Assembly (NCBI GenBank): GCA_902470695.1
Contig: CABRHH010000006.1
Location: forward strand, 53,802-117,801
Source of the DNA: an uncultured Collinsella sp.
GTDB taxonomy: Bacteria > Actinomycetota > Coriobacteriia > Coriobacteriales > Coriobacteriaceae
Direction: 5' to 3'
Length of the DNA stretch: 64,000 nucleotides
Below the pieces are notes generated by a model, which had not been told where the DNA came from, made no database searches, and saw nothing but the letters and a program-made list of their open reading frames with translations. Below are positions 18,060 to 26,715 of the stretch, one piece after another (positions within the stretch are counted from its first letter, which is position 1; every line of letters begins with the position of its first letter). The position numbers and the translations under genes are program-made.

Positions 18060-18711
18060 GGAGCGCGGCACGCATCAAGGCATGCTCGCGCCGCGCGGCT
18101 GCACATGCATCCGCACTTCCAAGCCCTGCAACGAGCCTGAACGGCTTTTCACACGGCACCTGGCGTCATGGCGCGTCGGGTGCCGTCCGCATTTAGATGC
18201 AGCGACTTCTCAACCAACCCAGCATCTTCGATACGCAATCGGCAAGCGCCGAGCAAGAGCCCGTCACTACCCCATTCGCAAGGCCTGCGCCCCCGCCGTT
18301 ATCGAAATCTCCTATCAGCTCGTCTACCTCGCATTTTACACTTTTATGAGCGAGTTTTTCTCTCTACAGCACACTTTTATGAGCGAGTTCAACCCGCAGA
18401 GCGCGCCGCATCCGGCTGCGGTGCGCCCGACCGCGCACCCGGCGCACCAGCTGCCCGCCGGCCCGCATGCCCGCATCGCCGTCGACGGCAAGTGCCATAG
18501 CTGCCATGGCCGCCAGCACGCACAAGCTGCGTTGCCGGCACGCGGGCATCGACACCTCATCAACCCAGAGCGCTCGATGGCCGAACGCAGCGCTGCTTTG
18601 CCGACAGCCGAACATCGGCACCTCACCCGATGCACACGAACCCCAAACCTGCAACGCGCATGCATGATAAACTGGTTTACGTTCCATCACACATACACAA
18701 GAGGGTTCGCC
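18060..18711. other. Long spacer between eda and the second lacI, with a 19-bp direct repeat
   Basis: No gene seen. ACACTTTTATGAGCGAGTT occurs at 18338-18356 and again at 18371-18389, a 33-bp period. The AT-rich patch at 18300-18390 stands out from the GC-rich surroundings. A LacI-type operator lies near the right end (18668-18679). The repeat may be a regulator site or a small duplication. Confidence 0.6.
18668..18679. promoter_or_regulatory. TAAACTGGTTTA operator upstream of the second lacI
   Basis: Perfect 5-bp arms (TAAAC / GTTTA) lie 32 bp before the LacI start codon. The site matches TAAACCGGTTTA upstream of kduD and TAAACTAGTTTG upstream of the PTS EIIA gene, suggesting autoregulation and shared control. 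Confidence 0.65.
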
Positions 18712-19737
18712 ATGGCCACATCCAAACCAAGCGCGAAGAAGCGCATCACCATCAGCGACATCGCCGCCATGGCGAATACCTCGAAAACAACCGTCTCGTT
18801 TTTCCTGAACGGCAAAACCGAGCGCATGTCGCAGGAAACCCAGGACCGCATCAAGCGGGCCATCAAGAACACCGGCTACGAGCCCAGCCCGCTCGCGCGC
18901 GGCATGAACGCCAAGCAAAGCAACCTGATCGGGGTCATCATCGGCGACATCACCAACACGTTCGCCAACCAGATCGTGAAGGGCATCGACCGCGTGGCGA
19001 GCGCAGCCGGCTACCGCCTGCTTGTATGCAGCTCCAACTTCAACCGCGCCGACGAGCTCGCCTACATCGACCGGCTCCTGGCCCTGGGCGTCGACGGCTT
19101 CATCGTGCAGCCCACCGCGCAGTTCAAGGAGCTTTCCGCCTCGATCTCCGAGGCGGGCAAGCAGCTTGTGTTCATCGACTCCAAGCTCTATGACTTCACG
19201 TCGAACTGGGTGAAAACCGATAACTACGAGGCGTCCTATCAGGCGGTCGAGGCGTGCATCAACAAGGGCTACGAGCGGTTCTTGGTGGTCACGGCCACGC
19301 CGGGGCTCATCTCCAGCCGCATCGAGCGCTTCAGCGGCTTTGTGGATGCGCTTGAGGCGCACAGCCTGGGCTTCACGCAGTTTTTGATCGACGACAGCCA
19401 TGTTGACCGCGAGCGCGTGCGCACCTTCCTGCACGAAAACGTCGACGGCACCACGCCGACGCTCGTATTCGCCCCCAACTGCTGGGCGCTGCCCGACATC
19501 TACATGGCGTGCCGGGACCTCTACCCGCTCATGCCCGATCGCCTGGGGCTGCTCGGGTTCGACAACACCGAGTGGGCGGGCGTGGCGAGCCCTTCGGTAT
19601 CGGTGGTGGTGCAGCCATCCGAGGCCGAGGGCGAGCAGGCCGCGCGCATCCTGCTCGATCAGATCTCCGGCGAAGGCCAGATCGACCCGCACCAGGTGCT
19701 CGGCTGCAGCGTGCAGTGGGGGTCCTCGACGCTGTAG
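18712..19737 (+). CDS. LacI-family regulator, probable master regulator of the uronate locus
   Basis: The protein has 341 residues. The start MATSKPSAKKRITISDIAAMAN at 18712 is preceded by GAGGG. The HTH is TISDIAAMANTSKTTVSFFLNGKTERMS, the hinge ARGMNAKQSNLIGVIIGDITN, then the sugar-binding domain. The TTVSFFLNG recognition helix is a LacI subtype different from the first regulator. Its own promoter carries a TAAAC-GTTTA palindrome shared with kduD and EIIA, so it likely controls the PTS/GH operon and kduD-dhuI, as RegR does in streptococcal hyaluronate loci. Confidence 0.85.
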   Translation: MATSKPSAKKRITISDIAAMANTSKTTVSFFLNGKTERMSQETQDRIKRAIKNTGYEPSPLARGMNAKQSNLIGVIIGDITNTFANQIVKGIDRVASAAGYRLLVCSSNFNRADELAYIDRLLALGVDGFIVQPTAQFKELSASISEAGKQLVFIDSKLYDFTSNWVKTDNYEASYQAVEACINKGYERFLVVTATPGLISSRIERFSGFVDALEAHSLGFTQFLIDDSHVDRERVRTFLHENVDGTTPTLVFAPNCWALPDIYMACRDLYPLMPDRLGLLGFDNTEWAGVASPSVSVVVQPSEAEGEQAARILLDQISGEGQIDPHQVLGCSVQWGSSTL

Positions 19738-19749
19738 GGATGCCGCAAG

Positions 19750-20538
19750 CTACAAGCCGGCGGCATCGATCGCCAGGCTGTATGCCCCGGCGATCGTTTC
19801 CAGCAGCGTCGCCATCGACGGGCCGACGATACCAATCTGCTTGAGATTCAGCGAACTTCCCGAACAGTCAGAAAGAAACAACCTCATATCCTGAGCAATC
19901 TCATCGGGGAGAACGATGTTTTCGCGCCCCGTTAGAAGCTGAGCCAGACGGAACACATCGTTTTTATGCTTCTTGACCTTACGTGAATCGACGTCGCCCA
20001 AGCGATTCCTTCGGTCGCTCAATTCCAAGTACGCCTTGACCTTAAAGGGGATGATGGCAGTCACATCAAGTACTGAGACTCCCGAAATCGTCCGAATGCC
20101 CTTCAGCAACAGGTCATAATAATCGTCATCGAGCAGGATGGCAGAAAGACTACTCACTTCATCATCAATATGAAGAGGGGCGGTTTCTAGCCCCTCCGCA
20201 TCTGGCAAGAAGTCCGGGCCTTTGCTGAATAGCTCAATCATTGATGGAAAGCCCTCGGTTCGAGGGGCGGTAAATCGATAGAAACACGCCTTGTCCCCAC
20301 TCCCTCGTCCACACTGATACTCGCCATCGCGAACCATCTTCCAAATTGCGCGTGCAACCTCCGGAAGTCCTCCGTCCGCAACAAGAACGATATCCAAATC
20401 ATGCGTTGCACGAAACGGCAAGTCAGCTTCGGAAAGCAGGACATCGCATGCTGTCCCACCTATTACCGCATAAGAACCCTCCAGCCCCGTCATGTAGGCT
20501 CGGAACATATCGAGTCCAGTTACCGCGCTGCTCCCCAT
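19750..20538 (-). CDS. AbiEii-like nucleotidyltransferase, putative toxin
   Basis: The protein has 262 residues. GG at 27-28 in VIGGTACDVLL and the acidic pair Asp47/Asp49 in ATHDLDIVL are the GG..(T)xDxD pattern of the MNT/AbiEii nucleotidyltransferase superfamily. It overlaps the end of the upstream winged-helix gene by 19 bp, so the two are coupled. This two-gene order (regulator first, nucleotidyltransferase second) fits AbiE-like toxin-antitoxin or phage-defence systems. GC content and codon use look lower than in flanking genes. Membership in AbiEii proper is uncertain; the superfamily call is good. Confidence 0.75.
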   Translation of the reverse strand: MGSSAVTGLDMFRAYMTGLEGSYAVIGGTACDVLLSEADLPFRATHDLDIVLVADGGLPEVARAIWKMVRDGEYQCGRGSGDKACFYRFTAPRTEGFPSMIELFSKGPDFLPDAEGLETAPLHIDDEVSSLSAILLDDDYYDLLLKGIRTISGVSVLDVTAIIPFKVKAYLELSDRRNRLGDVDSRKVKKHKNDVFRLAQLLTGRENIVLPDEIAQDMRLFLSDCSGSSLNLKQIGIVGPSMATLLETIAGAYSLAIDAAGL

Positions 20539-21512
20539 TGGTACCCCCTGCCAAACAGTGTGTCGAGCTCGCTCTGCACCCGCTCATCGCTTTGATGGGC
20601 GAGCGAAAGGGCGAGCGAAATCGAGTCGATTTCCTTATGCCCGGAATAGAGGGGTTGGTAACGCCAGATTTGCACATAAGCCATCTGGTCATCTGGAATC
20701 TCCCCCTCAGCAACCACATAGCCGTGCAACTCAGAAGCAATCGAGCGCGGAGCCGCCTTCTCCTTGATGCGAGGGGCGTTGAGTGCGCTCCGCATCGCCA
20801 GCGCTGTCTCGCCGGCGTCAGGAAGCGCGTCTACACACGGCACCCTACGGACGAACATTGTACGAACAACAGGCGAGGCAAGCTCCCCCACATGCTCGCG
20901 CAACAGCCCATCCGCCCCCATCGGCATCACATGTAGCGTTTTGCCTCGCTTGGTGCGTTCAACCAGACCGCGCGCGGCGAGTTCAGCCACCACCTTACTC
21001 GCAGCCGCTGCGCTTATACCCGTTGCCTCTCGAAGGTCGTGCAACGTATAAGGCCCCTGTTTTAGCGCGCCCCAAATCGCTGCCTGCTGTGCGCGAAATG
21101 GCAGAATGCCGGAAGGCACCCGGAGGCCTTCTCGTCCCCATTCTTTGCTCTCCATACCAAGGAAAGGAAGGAACACCTGCTTATATGGACAAATGAAGGG
21201 CACTTTTTGCACTGCGAGCGCCCGGCGCTGCCGAGCGTCAACCGAGGGAACGCACATGGCAACAGGCGCATCCACTCGAGTCTGCAGCTGACGGTACGCA
21301 CGTTTAATCGACGGAAGGTCGCTCGCCTGAGGGCGCATGAGCAAGAACGCACCGCCTTCCGTTTCGACAAGCCCGATCGGGCCCGATTCGCGCAAGTAGA
21401 GCGGGAGGTTGGCTGTGCCGTCCCACGCCACCACCTCTCCGTTAACCCCCAGGCTTGTCTTTAGATACTCGAGTGCTTCATCCATGATTTCTCCGAAATT
21501 GTATAATTTCAT
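20520..21512 (-). CDS. Winged-helix regulator, putative antitoxin partner
   Basis: The protein has 330 residues. A winged-helix region lies in the middle (about 140-195: AAIWGALKQGPYTLHDLREATGISAAAASKVVAELAARGLVERTKRG). The flanking N- and C-terminal parts match no family I can name. ATG at 21512 has no clear SD, and a TATAAT at 21528-21523 is so close that the mRNA would be nearly leaderless. The start codon lies inside a 15-bp inverted repeat, likely the protein's own operator. It is upstream of and coupled to the nucleotidyltransferase. Antitoxin role is inferred from this layout. Confidence 0.65.
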   Translation of the reverse strand: MKLYNFGEIMDEALEYLKTSLGVNGEVVAWDGTANLPLYLRESGPIGLVETEGGAFLLMRPQASDLPSIKRAYRQLQTRVDAPVAMCVPSVDARQRRALAVQKVPFICPYKQVFLPFLGMESKEWGREGLRVPSGILPFRAQQAAIWGALKQGPYTLHDLREATGISAAAASKVVAELAARGLVERTKRGKTLHVMPMGADGLLREHVGELASPVVRTMFVRRVPCVDALPDAGETALAMRSALNAPRIKEKAAPRSIASELHGYVVAEGEIPDDQMAYVQIWRYQPLYSGHKEIDSISLALSLAHQSDERVQSELDTLFGRGYQWGAAR

Positions 21513-21548
21513 TGCTTTTGAAATTATACAATTTTTTTGAAATCATTG
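21482..21548. promoter_or_regulatory. Large inverted repeat over the start of the TA-like pair
   Basis: AAATTGTATAATTTC (21496-21510) and GAAATTATACAATTT (21520-21534) are perfect 15-bp arms nine bases apart. Beyond a four-base mismatch the symmetry continues with ATGATTTC / GAAATCAT. Each 15-bp arm is itself a near-palindrome, so it could bind two dimers. The minus-strand -10 (TATAAT, 21528-21523) and the ATG lie inside it. Confidence 0.7.
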
Positions 21549-21686
21549 GGGTTAGAAGGGGAAACGCGGTACTTGCATGCAATTCGAAGCATCACCACGC
21601 CATGTCCAGGCAGACAGCCTGGCTGTTGATCCAGTCGGAAAAGAAGCACGGTAAGAACGCCTGCTCATCTGCGCCTTCGGTGACAC

Positions 21687-21724
21687 TCGTCTCAAATCCG
21701 GAATCGATTCCGGATTTGAGACGA
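21687..21724. repeat. 38-bp perfect palindrome
   Basis: Bases 21687-21724 read identically on both strands, centred on GGAATCGATTCC, with outer TCGTCTC and GAGACGA. There is no loop and no U-run, so it is not a normal terminator. It sits in the gene-free 21513-21830 between the TA-like pair and the lyase gene. It could be a recombination, protein-binding or cruciform site. Confidence 0.85.
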
Positions 21725-21830
21725 TTACACGTGAACACGTAGTGCGGCAAGCAAATTGAAGTACCGGGCGGTGCGCAAAGTCACCATTCGAATGCAGCCC
21801 GGATCATCTTACGCGTCAGCCAAACATAGG

Positions 21831-24800
21831 TCAGCCTTTCTTAATTCCCGCTCGAATGGCAATGGCGCCAACCAGACCGAACATAATTGCAGCAACCGTC
21901 ATCGCCGCGCCGGAATCAAAGGTCGCAGGCAATTTCCCAGAAGATGCACCGCCGGGGTCTCCAGCTTGCGCACCCCCTTCCCCTTTGTCGGTCGGAAGAT
22001 CGCTCGTAACCCACTCGAGCCCATCAATTGCACTTTTCAACTCGTTTGCAGCTTTATCAACTTCAACCTGGTCGGCCTTGGCGTCACGAGCGTTATCCAG
22101 CACGTCGTAAGCGCTGACGAGAGCACTCTGCAAGTGCGTGAATGAGTCCTCAGTATACAAACCATCTTCGTTTGAAACCGCCTCGGCCCGTTCGATGAGT
22201 TCCTCAAGCTCGGTCGTGTCGGCCAGCTCGACACCAGAAAGGGCCGTATCCCTTGTAGCGTAAATGGCTTCAAATCGAAACTCATTTGTGATTTCAGTTG
22301 TTGTCTTAGGAATCAAAGTGCTAAGAACCATCCGCAGAGTGGCATCCGCCGGGTTGTCAGCAGAACCCTCAACAATCGTTTTGATTGTACGGCCTGCATA
22401 TTCGCTACCAACAGCTTGGAGATAATAATAGCCAGCGCCCATGCTCTTGAACATGAATTTCTCGCATTCACCGACCTCATCGGCAGCAAATGCAACGACC
22501 AAATCACCCTGGTCACCATACCGCTCGCCCGTCACGCTTAGGTATTTCCCCGTCGACACGCAGCGCAAGGCATACGAACCATCCTCAAGCGTTTCAAGCT
22601 GATAAAACGGCGCATTCGCTCGTCGTGCAGAATTGATCGGAGAGCCCACTTCGTCGGGAGCATAGTAGGAATTCAATGTCTCGGCAACCGTTTTATTCTC
22701 AGAGCTACCGTACTGCTCAACCGTATTCCACGTACGCTGATACCATGGCTCGAGCCTCGTACGCATCTGAAAATACGGCTCTGCAGGTCCATCCTCAATA
22801 GGACCGTTATATGTGGTGAGCGTGCCGAAATTCAGGTTGTCGTTATGGACGTAGCCCTGAGGGCGCATCGCCTCAGCTGCTCGGGTCATCCAAGTGACAT
22901 CAACGCCCTCCACCTGTGAATAATGGGCAAGAGGGGCCTCGTAGACCGAGCGGAGCTCACCGCGATTAATCGTTTGCTCGTCAAGGGTCTTCCATTGTGT
23001 GCGACCAAAAAGATCGGCAATGGGCTCAACACGGAACGAAGGATCATCCTGATTGCCGTATAGGTTGTACTGAGCAGCCCAATTAAACGCCTTAGCGAGG
23101 CGGTTGTCGTACAGACTCCACAAATCATCGCCCTGATGTTCGGCAATCATGCAAACATCTGCCATGTATCCGACGCCAAGCTGAGCATGCGCCTGATCGC
23201 GCATTGCCTCAACGGACTGGCCCCAGTCTGAAATGTAGTTAACGATCGACCCGTTCACATACGGGCTCTGATACATCGTAATCGCGCGGTCATAAATCTC
23301 TTCGTTGTCGCAGACAACACCTATGCCGATCAGCGTGATAAGCGCTCCGGTATCCCAGTTGCCGTTTGCGTACATGGGGGCACCGAGATCCTCAATCACT
23401 GGGTATAGCACGTTGAGACACATGTCTTGGAACATAGCGAAGTCGGCATCGCTATAGCCCGAATATCCGCCATGGTAATAGCGAATAATCTCGGCTGCGT
23501 TGATATACCGGTAGCCGTTAATTCCAGCTCCGAGAATGCGATCGCGCCCATCGACAATCTGGAGCTCGCTTGCCCATGCGTTCAGTGTTCGCACGGCGGC
23601 TTCGGCATAAGCGTCATCACCCGTAATGACCCATTGGAGAGCGTTGAAATATGCCGCATTTCCCCCTTGCTCAAACGTAGCGATCTCATGGCCGGCCGGC
23701 GTGTTTTCACCTCGGCCAGTCGCAGCCAAAGGCTGCGGCTCGTAGTCCGAGCCGGCCATATTATTGGGGACCGTGTTTTTCAGGCGCAAGTAGTCGGACA
23801 TCCAAGGCTCTTCACCCTGTTCAATATGCCCTTTCATGGCATCAAGCTGCGCTTCAGATTGAAAAATACCGGGATGGTTAAATATGCGGATCTCAACCTG
23901 GTCGTTCTGTCGAGCGCCAGATGCGGAATACGTCACCGTAAGCTCATGTAAACCTGTAGAAAGGCCCTCGACCGTCGCCGTCATCACGCCGTCGTCGCCA
24001 ACCGAAACACTCGACCCCTCCGCAGAGTAATGCGCCGGATCGACGTCCCCGTTGACGGCAAACCAGGCCAATATCGCCGAAGTGCCCGAAACCGTTGCAC
24101 GAACCTCGAGTTCGTCCGCCCCGTTGACCTCTTCAAATACGAACTTGGTCGCCGTGCCCGTCTCCGAACAGGCTAGCGTCTCATCAAGAAATAGAGGGTA
24201 GTCGTGATAGCCAAGGTTGTCTCGATACACGTTCAAATGGCTGGCGATTTCGTAAACATCGCTTTCTGGATAGTACACAAGTCCGAAGCGCTCGTTCCAG
24301 TTTATCCAAGGAGCGTCCGCACGAATGGTGTATGTTCCGTTCTCTTCGTTATAGTAAGGCTTTCCGTCCTCGTCATAGTTTTGTATGGTGAGAAATTTCC
24401 CGGTTACAACATCCTTGAACGAGCAGAAGTCCTTTGCCCACTCAAGATCGCTTGAATCATTTCCCGTATATGAATCGAAATGCGTCATGTACAACGCGAA
24501 CACAGACGCATCGCGCGCATCATTCGTAGTGGCCACGCCGCCCTGTGCATTCGTCTTCAGGTACGTCCCGTCCGTAGAGCGAATTTTAACGTAACGCTGG
24601 ACCACTGCTGCATCGTCGTTGTAGGAGCCCGTAAGGCTGCGAACCTGTTCAACCGCAACGGGCTCCTCCTCGTTGCCCGTCTTGATAACAAGCTTCGGAT
24701 TGCGCTTGTACTCAACTGCGGCTGTTTTATTATCATCAACCGCAACGGTCGTCAGATGGATGCAAACTTCGGTCTTCCCCTTCGAGACCGTCTCCTTCAC

Positions 24801-25256
24801 CAGGCTTGTCACATCTACGACAAGGGAAGCATCGGCCTTTTGCGTCGAGCTCCAGCCGCCCACAACGTCAAGAGGGCGATTCGCCCATGTAAGGTTGCCT
24901 TGCGTCCAGCGTTCCTGCGTTTCGACGCCATTATCGGTAAGAACCTCGCCCGCCTCGCACATGACCAGCTGATTCTTCGTCTCGCCTTTGCTGTAGGTAA
25001 ATTCAAGTGCTGCGCTCTCAATCTGAGAGGGCAACCCGTCCAGGCTTATGCGGATATAGCTATGGCGGGCCTTGCCTAGAATTAAAACGGTTTTGTCGTC
25101 ATAGTTTTTGCTCGCCTCGTCGCTCTTAACAAAAACGTTATCTGAGACGGCAGGAACTGCCGCCTGGGCTCGCATAGAACAAAAGGGTCCAACGACCAGA
25201 GCAGCAAACAAAACAATAACTAACTTAACCTGCCTACACATCGATACAGAATTCAT
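21831..25256 (-). CDS. Secreted, wall-anchored alginate-lyase-fold polysaccharide lyase
   Basis: The protein has 1141 residues. The start MNSVSMCRQ at 25256 has AAGGAG upstream. A signal peptide ends near Ala32 (MRAQA). Residues about 35-205 are a DNRLRE/CBM96-like beta-sandwich. About 455-850 is an (alpha/alpha)n alginate-lyase-type domain (NHPGIFQSEAQLDAM, NWDTGALITLIGIG, DQAHAQLGVGYM). About 870-960 resembles a carbohydrate-binding trefoil (YALRCVSTGKYLSVTGE). About 1010-1085 is a FIVAR-like helical domain. The C-terminus has LPAT followed by Phe instead of Gly, then a membrane segment and a basic tail, a sortase-like signal. GC is lower than in neighbouring genes. It probably releases unsaturated uronic oligosaccharides for the adjacent PTS/GH88 operon; substrate unknown. 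Confidence 0.8.
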   Translation of the reverse strand: MNSVSMCRQVKLVIVLFAALVVGPFCSMRAQAAVPAVSDNVFVKSDEASKNYDDKTVLILGKARHSYIRISLDGLPSQIESAALEFTYSKGETKNQLVMCEAGEVLTDNGVETQERWTQGNLTWANRPLDVVGGWSSTQKADASLVVDVTSLVKETVSKGKTEVCIHLTTVAVDDNKTAAVEYKRNPKLVIKTGNEEEPVAVEQVRSLTGSYNDDAAVVQRYVKIRSTDGTYLKTNAQGGVATTNDARDASVFALYMTHFDSYTGNDSSDLEWAKDFCSFKDVVTGKFLTIQNYDEDGKPYYNEENGTYTIRADAPWINWNERFGLVYYPESDVYEIASHLNVYRDNLGYHDYPLFLDETLACSETGTATKFVFEEVNGADELEVRATVSGTSAILAWFAVNGDVDPAHYSAEGSSVSVGDDGVMTATVEGLSTGLHELTVTYSASGARQNDQVEIRIFNHPGIFQSEAQLDAMKGHIEQGEEPWMSDYLRLKNTVPNNMAGSDYEPQPLAATGRGENTPAGHEIATFEQGGNAAYFNALQWVITGDDAYAEAAVRTLNAWASELQIVDGRDRILGAGINGYRYINAAEIIRYYHGGYSGYSDADFAMFQDMCLNVLYPVIEDLGAPMYANGNWDTGALITLIGIGVVCDNEEIYDRAITMYQSPYVNGSIVNYISDWGQSVEAMRDQAHAQLGVGYMADVCMIAEHQGDDLWSLYDNRLAKAFNWAAQYNLYGNQDDPSFRVEPIADLFGRTQWKTLDEQTINRGELRSVYEAPLAHYSQVEGVDVTWMTRAAEAMRPQGYVHNDNLNFGTLTTYNGPIEDGPAEPYFQMRTRLEPWYQRTWNTVEQYGSSENKTVAETLNSYYAPDEVGSPINSARRANAPFYQLETLEDGSYALRCVSTGKYLSVTGERYGDQGDLVVAFAADEVGECEKFMFKSMGAGYYYLQAVGSEYAGRTIKTIVEGSADNPADATLRMVLSTLIPKTTTEITNEFRFEAIYATRDTALSGVELADTTELEELIERAEAVSNEDGLYTEDSFTHLQSALVSAYDVLDNARDAKADQVEVDKAANELKSAIDGLEWVTSDLPTDKGEGGAQAGDPGGASSGKLPATFDSGAAMTVAAIMFGLVGAIAIRAGIKKG

Positions 25257-25477
25257 GCTCTCTCCTTCCAATCCGCTGATAGGCTTTCTTTCTTGCGTTG
25301 TGCAAGGTGCGCACACCCCTATCGCGTGGCAGAATTCACTCAACCAGCCTTCATGTTGGCTTCCGGTTCAGTCCACCCATGGGGATGCAATAGCGAGCTG
25401 CCAAAATGAGAGTTTTCTCATACAGCCGATTGCGCAACTGTCTCTAAAATGACTCGTGTGAGTATGTCCTGCTGGCA

Positions 25478-26704
25478 CTAAAGCTTCTGCAACACCTCGG
25501 CAACGACCTCGTGTGCCTCGACCGTGCGCGGGCCGCTGAGCGGCTCACCGGTAGCGCAACTGTAGGAGCTCTCATTGAACTGCAGATGGGCGCCGTCCCC
25601 AAGCTGCACAAACGGCTTGTCGGCCGACTCCGCATCCGGTGCGTACTCCACCGCGCAACGCGTGAACTCCAGCAGGCCGGACACCGCAGCGCTCCCCTTG
25701 AAAAACGAGGTCATGCTCGCACCGTGCACCGCGCAGTCGACGAAATGCACGTCGACCAGCGGACGCGCGATCATATAGCCGCGCTCGGAACCGAAGTCGT
25801 AGTTGACCAGCCTGCCGGGGTTCTCAAACGTGCACTCATGCAGACGCCAGCCGCAGGCATCTCCGCGATACGTATCCCCCTCCGGCGCATAGTACTTCAC
25901 CGCCGCATGCATATGGTGCTTGCCATCGAGGATATGCGGATATTCGCCCGGACCGACGAATCGGCAACGCCGCACCAGCAGGTTCACGCAACCCAGGCGG
26001 ATGGCGTTGCACGCGGTGTTCAGCAGGCAGTCCTCAACGGTCACGTTCTGCGCATCGAATCCCGCCACGCAGTCATCGCCTGTCTTGATATCGCAGCGCG
26101 TGATATGCACGTTGGTGCAATGATGCACGTTGAAGCCATCATGGCCGCCCAGAATCGTCACCCCGTCGATGAAGACGTTCTCGCACGAGTCCATCTGGTG
26201 GCTCCAGTTCGCGGCGCGCTCGAAGGTGTAACCCCGCAGCGTCACGTTGCGGCACCGGCAGATGCGGATGCCCATGGCACCTCGGAACCCCTCCTCACCC
26301 GCCGGATCGGTGCAGTCGACACCGTCAAACGAGCTGCCGGCCTCGCCGGCAATCGAGACGTTGTCGGCATCGGCGATCGTGAGCAGCGCCTTGGTGTAGT
26401 GAGCCGGGATGCTCTGGATGCGCACGATCTCGGGGTCGAGCGTGTAGGCGAGCGTCGTGGGGATGTCCCAATCGGTGTAGTCAGCGATCTCATCCGAGCC
26501 CTGGATATGCGCACCGGCCTCCAGGTAGAGCTCCGTGTCCCCGTACATACGCACCGACCCGATGCGGTAGGTGCCAGCCGGAATCACCACGCGCGCACCG
26601 ACCGCATCGCGCGCCGCATCGAGCAGCTGCTGCAGCTCCTCGGTAACGAGCCTGTCGAGCCCCGCCAAGGAGGCGTCCAAGGTCAGCTGGGTTCGTGCCA
26701 TCAT
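25478..26704 (-). CDS. Cytoplasmic GH28-like right-handed beta-helix hydrolase
   Basis: The protein has 408 residues with no signal peptide. N-terminal ARVVIPAGTYRIGSVRMYGDTELYLEAGA and the series of short Cys/Val/Asn-rich coils mark a parallel beta-helix. HDGFNVHHCTNVHITRCDIKTGDDCVAG holds the GH28 pattern of an upstream Asp and the catalytic DD pair (polygalacturonase family). The usual GHG and RIK motifs are not obvious, so the substrate or mechanism may differ. Two adjacent ATGs (26704, 26701) follow AGGAAGGA. Last gene of the operon, 11 bp after the nucleoside-hydrolase-like gene. Confidence 0.7.
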   Translation of the reverse strand: MMARTQLTLDASLAGLDRLVTEELQQLLDAARDAVGARVVIPAGTYRIGSVRMYGDTELYLEAGAHIQGSDEIADYTDWDIPTTLAYTLDPEIVRIQSIPAHYTKALLTIADADNVSIAGEAGSSFDGVDCTDPAGEEGFRGAMGIRICRCRNVTLRGYTFERAANWSHQMDSCENVFIDGVTILGGHDGFNVHHCTNVHITRCDIKTGDDCVAGFDAQNVTVEDCLLNTACNAIRLGCVNLLVRRCRFVGPGEYPHILDGKHHMHAAVKYYAPEGDTYRGDACGWRLHECTFENPGRLVNYDFGSERGYMIARPLVDVHFVDCAVHGASMTSFFKGSAAVSGLLEFTRCAVEYAPDAESADKPFVQLGDGAHLQFNESSYSCATGEPLSGPRTVEAHEVVAEVLQKL

Positions 26705-26715
26705 GTTCCTTCCTA

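Noticed and set aside
21512..21742. Small plus-strand frame starting LLKLYNFF
   Set aside because: Created by the inverted duplication of the regulator's first codons; TTG start without SD, no family.
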